From Benincasa hispida (taxonomy: Eukaryota > Streptophyta > Magnoliopsida > Cucurbitales > Cucurbitaceae), in the NCBI RefSeq assembly GCF_009727055.1, contig NC_052357.1, positions 86,325,231-86,389,230 on the forward strand: a stretch of DNA of 64,000 nt, written 5' to 3'. A program made the position numbers and the translations under genes. The notes under the pieces were generated by a model that was not told the origin of the DNA, made no database searches, and saw only the letters and a program-made list of their open reading frames with translations. This document shows positions 37,159 through 48,041 of this stretch, one piece after another (position 1 is the stretch's first letter; the number at the start of each line of letters is the position of its first letter).

Positions 37159-38055
37159 TGTTAGGGTTGATGCCCTAAATCTCGTGGGTCCTGTATTTTA
37201 TAATTGTAATGTACAAACAATTTATTTATCTAATAAAATAAGAGATATTTTATTGACATTTAGTAGCATTAACCCACAACAAATAAATTAAGATCCAAGG
37301 TTATCTTCTGTAAGTTAGACACGTATGTGAAGCATACAGGTGGATTGTGTTTAAGGGATAACTTAAATGGTCTGTAGTAGATGGATAAGGATGAGTACCT
37401 TATCCTGGTGATACTACGAACACGGTTCGCTTTGTAATTGTTACAATTGTTATAAAGTGCTACAAATGATTTGATCCTGATCATTCATGTGGATACATGT
37501 AAGTGTGGGTGTTCTATACAAAGAGTTTGTACAAGATCGGACCATGAAATGAATAGTTTTACTATATAACATCATTGATAGAAGAGACATACATTTGACC
37601 ATAGGTGACTTGACCTGAATCATGAGTGAGTTTGAACTCCTACCTATAAAGGCGGTCCTTTGATCTGCATGGGTAAGAATAGTCAGTTTCACTGACTCAA
37701 TATGCCTATTATTTTGGGGATTCATTTGATTGCGGAGCTAGGAATGCAGCTATATAAAAAGGAATTCACTTCTAGTTAGAGTAAGTAGAGAGATTGCTCT
37801 ATTAAGGGCTGATTCCAGGGCTTGAACAATGTGGCGCCACATCTTCTCCTGGCACAAGAGGGGTTTGGTCATAGTTGAACAGTGACTTATTGTTCATTAG
37901 AGGGATCGGTAGCACTCAAGGAATTGGATGTAACTACAAGGGAAAAACGATAATTTTAGTCTATCTGTACTTACGAGCAATTTGTGAAAAGTCATCATGT
38001 TGTTGATTGGTTATATCTAATAGACATAGAAATATATCTGTAGTGCGAAGAGTAC
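37159..38055 (+). mobile_element. 5' part of another copia-like LTR
   Basis: It starts TGTTAGGGTTGATGCCC after AAAA and follows the same landmark order as the other copia-like LTRs here: AATAAAATAAGAGATATTTTATT, the block reading ATGTGAAGCATACAGGTGGA, TCATTAGAGGGATCGG, and CTTACGAGCAATTTGTGAA. It is interrupted at 38,055 by a gypsy-type element. Its remainder may continue after about 42,470, but its right border was not found. Confidence 0.65.
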
Positions 38056-41000
38056 TGTTGGTAGGAAAATTTATTAGGGAACGGATGCGGTTGCACATGC
38101 AATCATGCGTTAGACATGACTTATACGTTTGCGCCCATGCGTCTGAGGTCATGCATTGGAATGAAAATGTGTTAATCTAGTATACGATGACCACACGTTC
38201 TATCACAAGTTTTCTTACACTCGCGCCAAGTATAACGCAAACGCAAGTTTCTCGGGTAATCCGAGGTCGAACACAGGGACTTGTCACTCAATAATGTTCG
38301 TGAAGCAATGCGTTTAAGGCGATGAATAAAAATAAAACAAAGAAAGTTTAATAGATTTACACACTACTCCTACTTCTAACTAAACAGATTGAGTAATATT
38401 AGACTTGCGATGAAAATAGGTAGATACACAACAACCATTAACGCATAGTAATGTTTATTATCTTAAATCACCCAAGTAATCCCAGCTCATTGCACTAACG
38501 CATTGTACACCTCTCAGTGGTCAGCCGCATGACTATATCTCTATAGTGCTTGGTTGCGTCGAGCATAAGATTGTGCCTATCTCTAGGAACAATGAAAACT
38601 TTGCTTTAGTGCGTTCCATCTCTTACCTTTTCAGGCAGTTAGATGCGGCTATTTAACATATAGATAACTAATGCAACAACCCATAGACAAGCGTTACTAC
38701 AACCTTTCACCAAGGAAAGAGGATTAACTCACTATACTTGCACAACGCACACCTCTCGGTGGGTCGCTACATGCGTCCTATCTCTAGGCTACACGATTAA
38801 GTATGCGATCGCCTTTGATAAATAAATGTTGAAGATAAACAATGATAGAAATAAAGATGATGAAGAAGACGACAATGAAGGAATCAAGATTTGCATTGAT
38901 TATAAAATGTCTTAATATCTTAAGCTAAAATGTAATACAATACAGAGATTAGAAGAGAAAGGAAGGACTCTGCATCAAGGCTGCCGGTGGTGCCATGGAT
39001 GAATGGTGGAGATGTCTCTCTCGAGCTCTATCTCCAGCGAAAGCTCCAGTTGTCACTCGGTCTGGTTTGTGGAGATGAAGAATTCTCACTGAAAATCTTG
39101 TTCAAGCTCTCATCTGTGGTCGCAAACCTCTGCCTTGAGGCAAAAGTTTGAATGTCTTGAAATGAAGGTCCAAAAAGCTATTTTTAGAGTTTAAACGCCG
39201 ACAGCTATCATGATTGCGTTATGGCTCACTGCTGCTTTTGTCGCGGTATGGGCAATGTCACATCGTCTTATCTTGTTGACACTCCCAAGGTATGCGTCCG
39301 AGCTTGATTCAGCTGAAGTATCAACGCGTTTTACCCATCTTGCGATCGTCCTTCTATTATGGTTGTCACTCCGTAGCCGCAATTCCCAATTGATCACCGC
39401 ATTCGCTTGATCACTGCAGCTTTCATGTGATAGGCACATTTGATCACCGCAACTTCCATGTGATGGATGCATTCGGTCACCGCATCTGCTTGATCACCAC
39501 AGCTTTCATGCGATGGGCATATTCGATCACCGCACTTCCATGCGATGGGCGCATACGAACCAACTTTCAGTGTATGCGTTTGTCTTTACGAACGCCTGGC
39601 TTCAGCGCATGTGTTTGTCTGCGATTGCAGGAATCAAACGCATGCGTTTGATTCCTACAATAGCTACAAAAATAGACACTTTGGCATGGAGTAGCGCATA
39701 ATATTGGGGTCAATGAAGATTTAGGTGCTAATTGACGCAAAACTCAATTTTTCACAAATTCTAAGTATTATCACCACGTTTTCTACTTGTCAGCCCTCAT
39801 AATTCTAAATAAAAGGCTCATAATAACTGGCATTTATGCCAGTTATCACACTCCCAAACTTAGAATCATGCTTGTCCTCAAGCATGCGTCACACTTAAGA
39901 AATTCTTACCTCACCTTTCGTCATTCCTTTGTGATGACCAGCTTCTCAGAATATAATTAACTCGTACCTCTAACCATGGCTGCAATACTCTCCTCTACTT
40001 GGGCTGCTTCTTCAAAGAGATCTTTTCTAAGTTGAAATTCGGCAAGCCTTTGCTAAAAAACTTTTTATTCATTCTCTGCAACTTTGCGTTCAACTCATGA
40101 GAATGCGTTCGTTCAAAACAATTCAAGATTATGTGATTACTTATTCGAATGCGGCGTGAACCTGGTTACGCTTTTCGTTTTGGCTTACCCCCATGTGTGT
40201 CATGCGGGCATCCAACTTCGGTTGCATTTCATATTCAATTCAACTCATGTCTTGCTTGGCTTGTGCCAGACAGAGAAGTTGCGCTTATGCATTGATCCTA
40301 GTGAATTACCTTCATTGCTTGCCCCCACGAGTGTCATGCAGACACCCAACTACGGGTAAATGTCTTTCACAACTTAACTCTTATCAACATGGGTTTCCCC
40401 ATTGTGTTGACAGTGGAGTTGTTATTTTCATTTTTTTCAAGGAAATGACTGCAATGTAATGAACGCAATTTTTCGAGACCGTTGCCACCCCCAAACTTAG
40501 AGGGTGACAGTGTTCTCAGTGCAAGATAAAAACAAACTCAATGGGAATGTGATAACAAATGTTTGAGCAAGGGTTTGCACATAATAAAACTATAGACTTT
40601 CACAATTTAAAGAAGCTATTAAAAGTAAGGGATGCCTTGCGATGCCTAGTTAGTGGATACGGTGAATTATTTGTACCATCATAGATGCATCGCAAAGGAC
40701 CGCAATCAGACAAGGAGAATTCCAAAAGGATAATGCATAAAATATAACAAGAAAAGAACCTTAAGTAAAAGAATGCATGCGACAATGCGTTAGAGTTCAT
40801 GCGATTAAAGCCATGCGTTGAAGGATGTGAAGGATTCTTCCGTTGTAATTGCGCACCGAGAAGAGTTATTGTTGCACCTACAAGGAGCAAATGCACCACA
40901 ACCAAGGAAGCAGCCGCATATCCAAAATAACAATAAATAAAAATAATAAACTAAACTAAGAAAGCAAGGTAAAGATATAGTAGAATACGTCCTTGGAGAA

Positions 41001-41388
41001 ATTTAAGTGTTGTCACCGTAAGGATTCTCCCATGCAGGGGATGGTTCTCAACTGCTCGGGTCAAGAAGTCACCCTGACCATTAGAGCTTCCAACAATTGT
41101 TGGACGCATGATGGTTGACATGCGTCTAAAACTGATTCCAGCTCATGCGACAAATAGCCTTTCTATCTCGGGGTCAATATTTGACTTTCGACGCATCACC
41201 TGTACTTCAAATATTGTTTGCAGCTTGGTCGCACAATCTACAATACGCCTAAGATTGAAAGGGTGCCTACGAAAACACAAAACTTCACAAAACATTAGCT
41301 GCCAAGACCCCGACAATGGCGCCAAAAACTTGTTGGTAGGAAAATTTATTAGGGAACGGATGGGGTTGCATATGCAATCATGCGTTAG

Positions 41389-41745
41389 CTAGAGGTGGAA
41401 ACGGTTCGGTTCGATTCGGTTTGGTGGTCAAACCGATTCGAACCGAACCGCATATATTCTATTTTAATTAAAAGCGGTTCGGTTCGGTTCGGTTTTCAAT
41501 TCGATTTTGTTCTTCAAATTAAATGCGGTTCGGTTTTAAATTCGGTTTTATTATTTTTTTTTAGATGTGTAAATATATATATATATATATATATAATAGT
41601 TAAAAATAGTTCAGTTTAGTTTCAAATTCGGTTTTGAAAGTGAAACTAAACCGAACCGATTTTTTCGGTTTCACTGAGTTTTCGGTTCGGTTCAGTTCAG
41701 TTTTTAGAAACGATTCGGTTTTTGTGGTTTAAATGACCACCCCTA
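41389..41745. mobile_element. Small TIR element (~357 bp), GGTTCGG-rich, probable hAT-type MITE
   Basis: It interrupts the right LTR of the 38,056 element. The left end is TAGAGGTGG and the right end, on the minus strand, is TAGGGGTGG. The body is packed with GGTTCGGTTCGG and the complementary AACCGAACCG, plus a (TA)n run at about 41,573-41,595. Flanking 8-mers GCGTTAGC and GCATTTGC match at six of eight positions. No protein is encoded. Confidence 0.6.
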
Positions 41746-41799
41746 GCATTTGCGCCCATGCGTCTGAGGTCATGCGTCGGAATGAAAATGCGTTAATCT

Positions 41800-41837
41800 C
41801 TGTCTCTTATACACATCTAGATGTGTATAAGAGACAG
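41800..41837. other. Nextera mate-pair junction adapter (assembly contaminant), copy 2
   Basis: A full 38-base match to two Tn5 mosaic ends head to head. The bases on both sides are near-copies of each other (TCTGAGGTCATGCGTCGGAA before, TCTGAGGTCATACGTCGGAA after). This points to a false join of two related reads and not a true tandem duplication. Confidence 0.96.
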
Positions 41838-42470
41838 TGTCTGAGGTCATACGTCGGAATGATGATGCGTTAATCTTAGCATGCAATAATCGCGCATTCC
41901 TATCACAAGTTTTTTTACGCTCGTGCCAAGTATAACGCAAACGCAAGTTTCTCGGGTAATCCTAGGTCGAACACAGGGACTTATCACTCAATAATGTTCA
42001 TGAAGCAATGCGTTTGAGGCGATGAATAAAAATAAAACGAAGAAATTTTAATAGATTTACACAGTACTCCTACTTCTAACTAAATAGATTGAGTAATAGA
42101 AGACTTGCGATGAAAATAGGTAGATACGCAACAACCATTAACACATAGTAATGTTTATTATCTTAAATTGCCCGAGTAATCCCAGCTCATTGCATTAACG
42201 CATCGCACACCTCTCGATGGTCAGCCGCATGACTATATCTCTATAGTGCATGGTTGCGTCGAGCATAAGATTGTGCCTATCTCTAGGAACAATGCAAACT
42301 TTGTTTTAGTGCGTTCCATCTCTAACCTTCTCAGGCAGTTAGACGCGCCTATTTAACTTATAGATAAGCAATGCAACAACCCATAGACAAGCATTGCTAT
42401 AGCCTTTCACCAAGCAAAGACGATTAACTCACTATACTCGCACTATAGTGCGTTCCATCTCATTAGTTTA

Positions 42471-43180
42471 AATTTGAATTTTAAGGGAGGGAGCTATAAT
42501 AACTTTCCCCCTTAATTCTCTTGGGATAGGGATTGTTGGAAGATGTTCTTCTTCTTCTCCCTTCGTTTTGACACAGAATAATCTCTTCTCTCCCAAGCAA
42601 TCGCTCTGCAATTTCTTTTCCTCTCATAATTGTCTCCTTCTCTTAAAATTATTACGAAGCCCATTCCTCTCGTAGATTCTCAACCCTAAAGAGAATACAA
42701 AGGTTTCCATTATGGTGGTGTCTAACCGAATTGGGATTTGATGTTGCTCCATTTTGTTATTCGTGTTTGAAGGATATTCGTGAGATCGTGACCGAAGAGG
42801 ATTACGTGAAGAATTTTGTGACTTCAAGGGTTAGTATTTTCTAAACCCTCAACCTTTTTTTTTTAAGCATGTTGTAAATTTCTGAATGTATCACAACTAT
42901 TCGAGTTCGGACCTCACTAGCAGCATCACTTGATTGAAGAGCAAAACAGGGATGAAGAAAATTTCAGTCCTCTGTAATTTTACATTTATGTGAACAACTA
43001 AAAATTGGGATCCGATCATATTTCCGCATGGTTTTCACAAACCTTTAGGAAGCATCAAAATGAATACTAAAATGCAAGTGTAAAATACACAATTTCATTC
43101 AATATAAATACAAATTACCATAAATATTTATTTGTCTACGACTGGGCAACATATTATTTCCTAAACAGATACATATGATC
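42471..43180. other. Unassigned repeat-derived DNA inside the MULE
   Basis: Probably the remaining 3' part of the LTR that starts at 37,159, followed by MULE DNA. It shows pyrimidine-rich tracts (CTTCTTCTTCTCCC) and ATTACGTGAAGAATTTTGTG but no protein. The LTR border could not be placed. Confidence 0.4.
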
Positions 43181-43189
43181 TTGTTTTAG

Positions 43190-46100
43190 GCTACCCCTAT
43201 CCTTTTGTGTTACAAGAAATTCAACGAATTTCGCACAAAAATTCCATAGTCAAGAGATTTATCTATTTGCAAGGTGACCTTTGATAGCTTCACTTCCCAC
43301 GGCCCATACTTAATTTCTTATGATATTTATCAAATTCAACGACTATCAAGATGGATGATATTGATCTGGCCACCAGTTACAGACTATCATTCACGACGTC
43401 TTCACCGATGTAGTTTGGCATGGAGTTAAAAAATGTATATCGTGTATGAATATAGGCCAGTGGCAGCCATGAATCAATATTGTTTGATGTTGATTGAACC
43501 AAATATGGGTCATTATTATTCTTTTCATTAATATCCTGAAAAAACAAATCAACAGAACTATTAGCTAAGCGATCGATTATAAATTTCTAAATGATCATGT
43601 ACAGAATCCTAGACGATCGTGTTGAAAAGCCTAAACAATCAAGTATGAATTCCTACACAATCATATATACAAGAATACACGATCATCTAGACATTCCTAA
43701 AGGATCATGCAGAAAATCCTAAATGGTCGTGTAGTAAACACTAAATAGATCACATTAACTACCTTGCCTAAATGTTGGACACATAGCTTAACTTCATTTA
43801 TTTGTTGGCTGAGGAGCTCATGTTACTAACGAACTATGCTCATTAAATTTGCAAGTTAAGTTCGCTAAATCCTTGCGAACTTTTAATAGTTCCTCACATA
43901 TTTTTTTGTAAGACTTGTTTTTCTTTTTGTATCTTCGTGAGGATTTTGTATGCTCCTCGGTACGTTCGAGTCGCCTCTTACTCGTATCCTTATCATGCCT
44001 TATATATTGCGTAGGACCACGTTCCATGCTCTTGAATATGTTCGAATACTTTATGACCACATGTCCTATGCTCTTCCATATGGTCAAATGCATCATGACC
44101 CTGTTTGCCATGCTCTTTCATATGCTCGAATGCATCATGACCACTGTGCCATGCTTTTCCATATGCTTGAATACATCATGCACCTAGATGTCTCGGGATG
44201 CTTAGCTATATCGATGGATTGTTCGTCAATGAGCATAGTGTCAGCAGCACCATCTATGTCTTCCTTATCAGCTCTGTCAACAACTAGCATCAAATCAAGT
44301 CCTCTTATTTAGTCCTCCTTGTACCTCAACTCGTCTGATGTGGGTACGAATCTCGACATAACAATAGTCTTCATGTAGATGATTGGAACATGTCAATCAA
44401 TATGGAACAAAGAATTTCAAGTATTACTAAACGATCGCTCATGTATTTTCTAAACGATTGCTTATATATTATCTAAACGATCGCTCATATAAAATCGGAT
44501 GATCGTTTGTTATATTACACGATCGTTTAATTCAGTATAAATGATCGTGTAGAAAGTATGTTAATGATAATTTATTTAAACTTAAACTATCATTTACCAA
44601 CCTTTTTGAAGTGATCGAATCTCATGCAGAAGCGTGTGAATGTTGTGCCAATAATATTTTTATTTAGAAAATGTAGAAAAATAGAGAATGAAAAACATAT
44701 ATATAATCTAATTAAGCATGCTTTTTAAAAAACATATATATAATCTAATTAAGCATGCTTTTTATAAAATATTTTAGGGAAGAAGAAAGGAACTTACTCT
44801 TGAAGAGTACTGCCACGATTACACTTGAAGAATACTTCAATGATTACCCTTGAATAATACTTCAACGATTCCTTCTCCCCCAATGATTTTTTTCCAACGA
44901 ATGGAATGTCGAACACCACCTTTAGTGTCTTCTCCACTATTATCCGACAAGGACTTGATTTATGGGAATAACCTTTTAGAAGAATGTGAGAAGGAAAAGA
45001 ATTACTTCTATTCTCAAGATTGAGAGAATTAGAAAGCTTTGAGAGGATTGTTGAGATTGGAGAGCATGCTTAGAAAAATAAATCACATTTAGTTCAGGTA
45101 AATTAAATAAATATTAATTAATTTTCATTAATTAAATATGATATATTTAATCAATATTTCATTTAAATCATAGTCAAATGAATTTTCCTCTCATAACCTA
45201 TAGTTTAATATGAATCTCATTCATATTAATTTTATCCTATAGTTTTTATTATGAATCCAATCCATATTATTTAATATTTGAATCTTATTCAAACATATGA
45301 TTCTCTCATATTATATAGTTTATATTTGAATGTCATTCGAAAGTTAACTTTATAATATAATGTATCTATATATATTTTGTTGATTATATCATATACAATT
45401 AAATCAATTTCCAAATAATTTGAACTATTCAAATTCTTCCAAAACTACTTAATCCTTCTTTTATCCTTAGTGAACTCGCAAAGGAACCTAATGGACCTAC
45501 ATATTAGGAGCTTCAATGATATGAGAATAATTTAATTAAATTAATCAACATTCGTTAACTGTTGGTCACTCCACTAAAGACACAATAGATATTTCTGTGT
45601 TCTTGGATATAACCGTTACTAGTAAGTCGATCTTTCAGAGTCATTCATAATTACAACTGAGTTAAATTACCATTTTACTCATATAATTATCTCTTATTAT
45701 TTAAGTCTCATTGATCTTCTAACGAACAACCTATTTATGGTCCAATTACAAACAAAATCCATCTTAGGCTAATGAGAGGGAGAGACCCTGTTGTTCAAGA
45801 CCCAGGGTCAGCACTTAAGGGAATAACTTCTACTTTCCCTAAAGGTGGGAAAGAGTGAATTTTATCTTGTGTAGCTATGTTCCCAGCTCCCTGCTAGGAT
45901 TATCCATCTCGTATAACTATGTTCCCAACTCCCCACTGGGATCTATCCCTAAAATGATAGGCTTATTAAGGCAACAACTGGGTCGCTCTCACCAACATAA
46001 ATCAAAGAACAATGCCTCATAGGCAGGAGTCCATAACTCACATAAAATTGAGATTGAGTTATCTACAGTCATCCTATGAAATGTTAATCTTTTCAATTAA

Positions 46101-47440
46101 CGGTATTATAAAGAAAGATTAACTACGCGGTCTAGTCTTATACAAACTTTTTGTATAAAATACCTTCACTCTTATGTCTCTACATGAACAAATTGCATCA
46201 GTTCATTTGTAACACTTACAATAAATGTAACATCCATAAAATGGGTCGTATCCGTAGTGTTACTAGGATAAAGTACTAAACTTTATCTATATACTGTAGG
46301 CTCTTTAGATTATGACTTGAACATGATCTTCCTTGTATGTCTACACACTGTTCAAGTTTACATTAATAATCATAGATCTTAGGTTATTGGATTGAATTAT
46401 ATAGAACTAAATGTCAAATAAAATAACATCTTTTTTTATTAAATAAATAACTTTGTATATAATTTACAATCTACAAGATTTAGGACATAAACTCCAACAC
46501 TTTTTAGATTGGAATACATTCCTATCCAATGGCTTACATAATGGAGCATGAGAACCCTTCCACCTAGGTATTATGGTGTTTCCTTCTTGCTCACTTTGGT
46601 GGTTATGAACTTGCTAGATGTGGATAGAATTTCATAAGTTCAAACCTACATCATGAAAAACCTTGTCACACATATATAAATTATCACAAACCCGTTGAAA
46701 TTATATTGGATTTGAAAAACAATCACGTACCTAGAATGCAAGTACAAAACCTTTATACAGTAATATGCGATGTGATTATGACTTGCTGCTTTCTTCATTT
46801 CGTGCGCCTCCTTCTTTCTATGTAAAAGGTTTTTCATACTATTTAATAACCGTTTAAAGAAGACTGATGATCAATCATAACTCCAAAAGACTTCAACATC
46901 ATCAACGATCCTAAATATCTTAACATCGAACTTTGTTTTCTTGTCTTTTCCCATCATTACAACTTCAATGTATAATGCCAATGCAACCTTCACGACATCT
47001 TCATCGCTTGTAAATTTATAAGTTTTAAAAGCGATCTCAATATCCTTGCAAAGTTTTTCTTTCTCCTTTGGGGCCTTCGGTCCAAGTATGAGTTGTCACA
47101 ATCTCTGACCATTTGTATCCCTTTCTACTGTTTCCTCAATCAGCCACAAATCAATTGTCGTAATAAAATCATCTTGGGTGAATGTTACCTTCTTCCCAAT
47201 ATGTTGAAGCTTACAACATTTGGATTCTCATCTCTGACTTCCCTTAGCAAAAAAAAATGGTAGAATAGCTGCCCATTAAACACAAGGTCCACGTCCAGTT
47301 GTGGACCAAAACATGTTTTCCTGAACATGTCCATCTACTTTCTGGTAAAGCTTCTTCTTGATCAGGTCACTCATTTTGTGGACCATGCAAGGGACGATAA
47401 CAGGGAAATATTTATCAACAAGGGACTGAATGCACCATCT
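43190..47440 (-). pseudogene. DUF1985/Ulp1-protease-like MULE gene, broken
   Basis: Minus-strand pieces in order are: a DUF1985-like region (47,440-46,870) with MVHKMSDLIKKKLYQKVDG, CVWWAAILPFFF-like and GKKVTFTQDDF segments; then a Lys/Arg-rich, coiled-coil-like piece (44,111-43,818); then a C48 (Ulp1) protease-like C-terminus (43,560-43,190). In the last piece, KSLDYGIFVRNSLNFL matches the pattern DCGIF...FL, but the catalytic Cys is Tyr (codon 43,246-43,248). A solo LTR (44,607-46,499) splits the gene, and stops are frequent. The family link is from motif reading alone; the order and position opposite the transposase agree with Ulp1-carrying MULEs. Confidence 0.55.
44607..46499 (-). mobile_element. 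Solo LTR, copia-like (1,893 bp), TSD CTTTT
   Basis: The plus-strand ends are TGAAGTGATCG and AAACTCCAACA. CTTTT flanks it on both sides (44,602-44,606; 46,500-46,504). It follows the landmark order of the other copia-like LTRs (AGTTGTCGTATCC-like, GGGTCAGCACTTAAGGGAAT, ATTTCTGTGTTCTTGGATA). A 37-bp tandem duplication around AATCTAATTAAGCATGC lies at about 44,692-44,766. Confidence 0.85.
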
Positions 47441-47464
47441 TAGTAAACTATAATAAACATATAA

Positions 47465-47660
47465 AACATGTAAATAGGTGATTGTTTAATAAGAGTTGTG
47501 CGATCATCTAATCAAAGTTGGCGATCGTTTAATAAAGGTTGGACGATCATAAAAAATATTAAACGATCGCTTTAGACAATTTAGGTGATCTTTTTATAAC
47601 TTCTAGGCGATCGTTTAATAAAAGTTGGGTGATCATTTAGAAAGCAATAGCGATCAATTT
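47465..47660. repeat. Subterminal GGCGATCGTTTAATAAAGTTGG-type repeats
   Basis: About seven imperfect units of roughly 25 bp, built on GCGATCGTTTAATAAA, just inside the right end of the MULE. They mirror the array at 14,630-14,890 inside the left end. Confidence 0.7.
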
Positions 47661-48041
47661 TGAAGAACTAAACGAACACTAAACCCTGACGCTCAGATGA
47701 ACGAAAAAATCAACATGCATTAAAGGATAAGAGCGACATACCTTTCAGGTCATGAGAACAATGAAAAATGGGAAGAAATGACTTGCAAAAATGTGACAAA
47801 ACGCTCGAAGGAAGATCGAGGATGACGAAAGACGTTGAGGGAAAACTAAGAGAATTGAGAGAAAATTACACAATGAGAGAGATAATGAAGAGAACGTAAG
47901 TGATTCCTTAGTAAAGTAATTGAAAAAATGTGCATCTTCCATGTTTTAATATTGATGGTAAAATTCGCAAGCAACTATGTTTAGAAAGAGGTCAGTCATA
48001 GAAAGGATTTTGGCTTTTAGCTCATTTTGCGAAAATTTTCC

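Larger units (their letters stand above)
38056..42470 (-). mobile_element. Non-autonomous gypsy-type element without gag-pol
   Basis: The left LTR is 38,056-39,848 (1,793 bp). The right LTR starts at 41,331 and is cut off near 42,446-42,470. The internal region (39,849-41,330, about 1.5 kb) encodes no recognisable protein. It has a tRNA-Asp-type primer site (41,307-41,324, 15 of 18 matches) at one end and a purine tract at the other. TGCTTGTCCTCAAGCATGCG and GTCATGCGGGCATCCAACTT words match the non-coding 3' region of the 10-kb gypsy element, so it looks like a deletion derivative that would depend on that family's enzymes. The right LTR carries a hAT-like insertion and adapter sequence. Confidence 0.72.
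14185..48041 (+). mobile_element. Mutator-like element (MULE) expanded to ~34 kb by nested insertions
   Basis: The left end opens GGAAAATTTTACAAAATCA. The right end, read on the minus strand from 48,041, opens GGAAAATTTTCGCAAAATGA. Both continue with similar sequence for about 80 bp, including TATGACTAACATC versus TATGACTGACCTC, so they form terminal inverted repeats. Flanking 9-mers are CATGAATTT (14,176-14,184) and CTTGAATTT (48,041-48,049), an apparent duplication with one mismatch and a one-base uncertainty at the right edge. Inside are a plus-strand MuDR-type transposase and a minus-strand DUF1985/Ulp1-like gene, the gene pair known from plant MULEs that carry Ulp1-type proteases. Removing the mapped insertions leaves roughly 7-8 kb, a normal size. 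Both genes are broken, so the element cannot move by itself. Confidence 0.75.
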
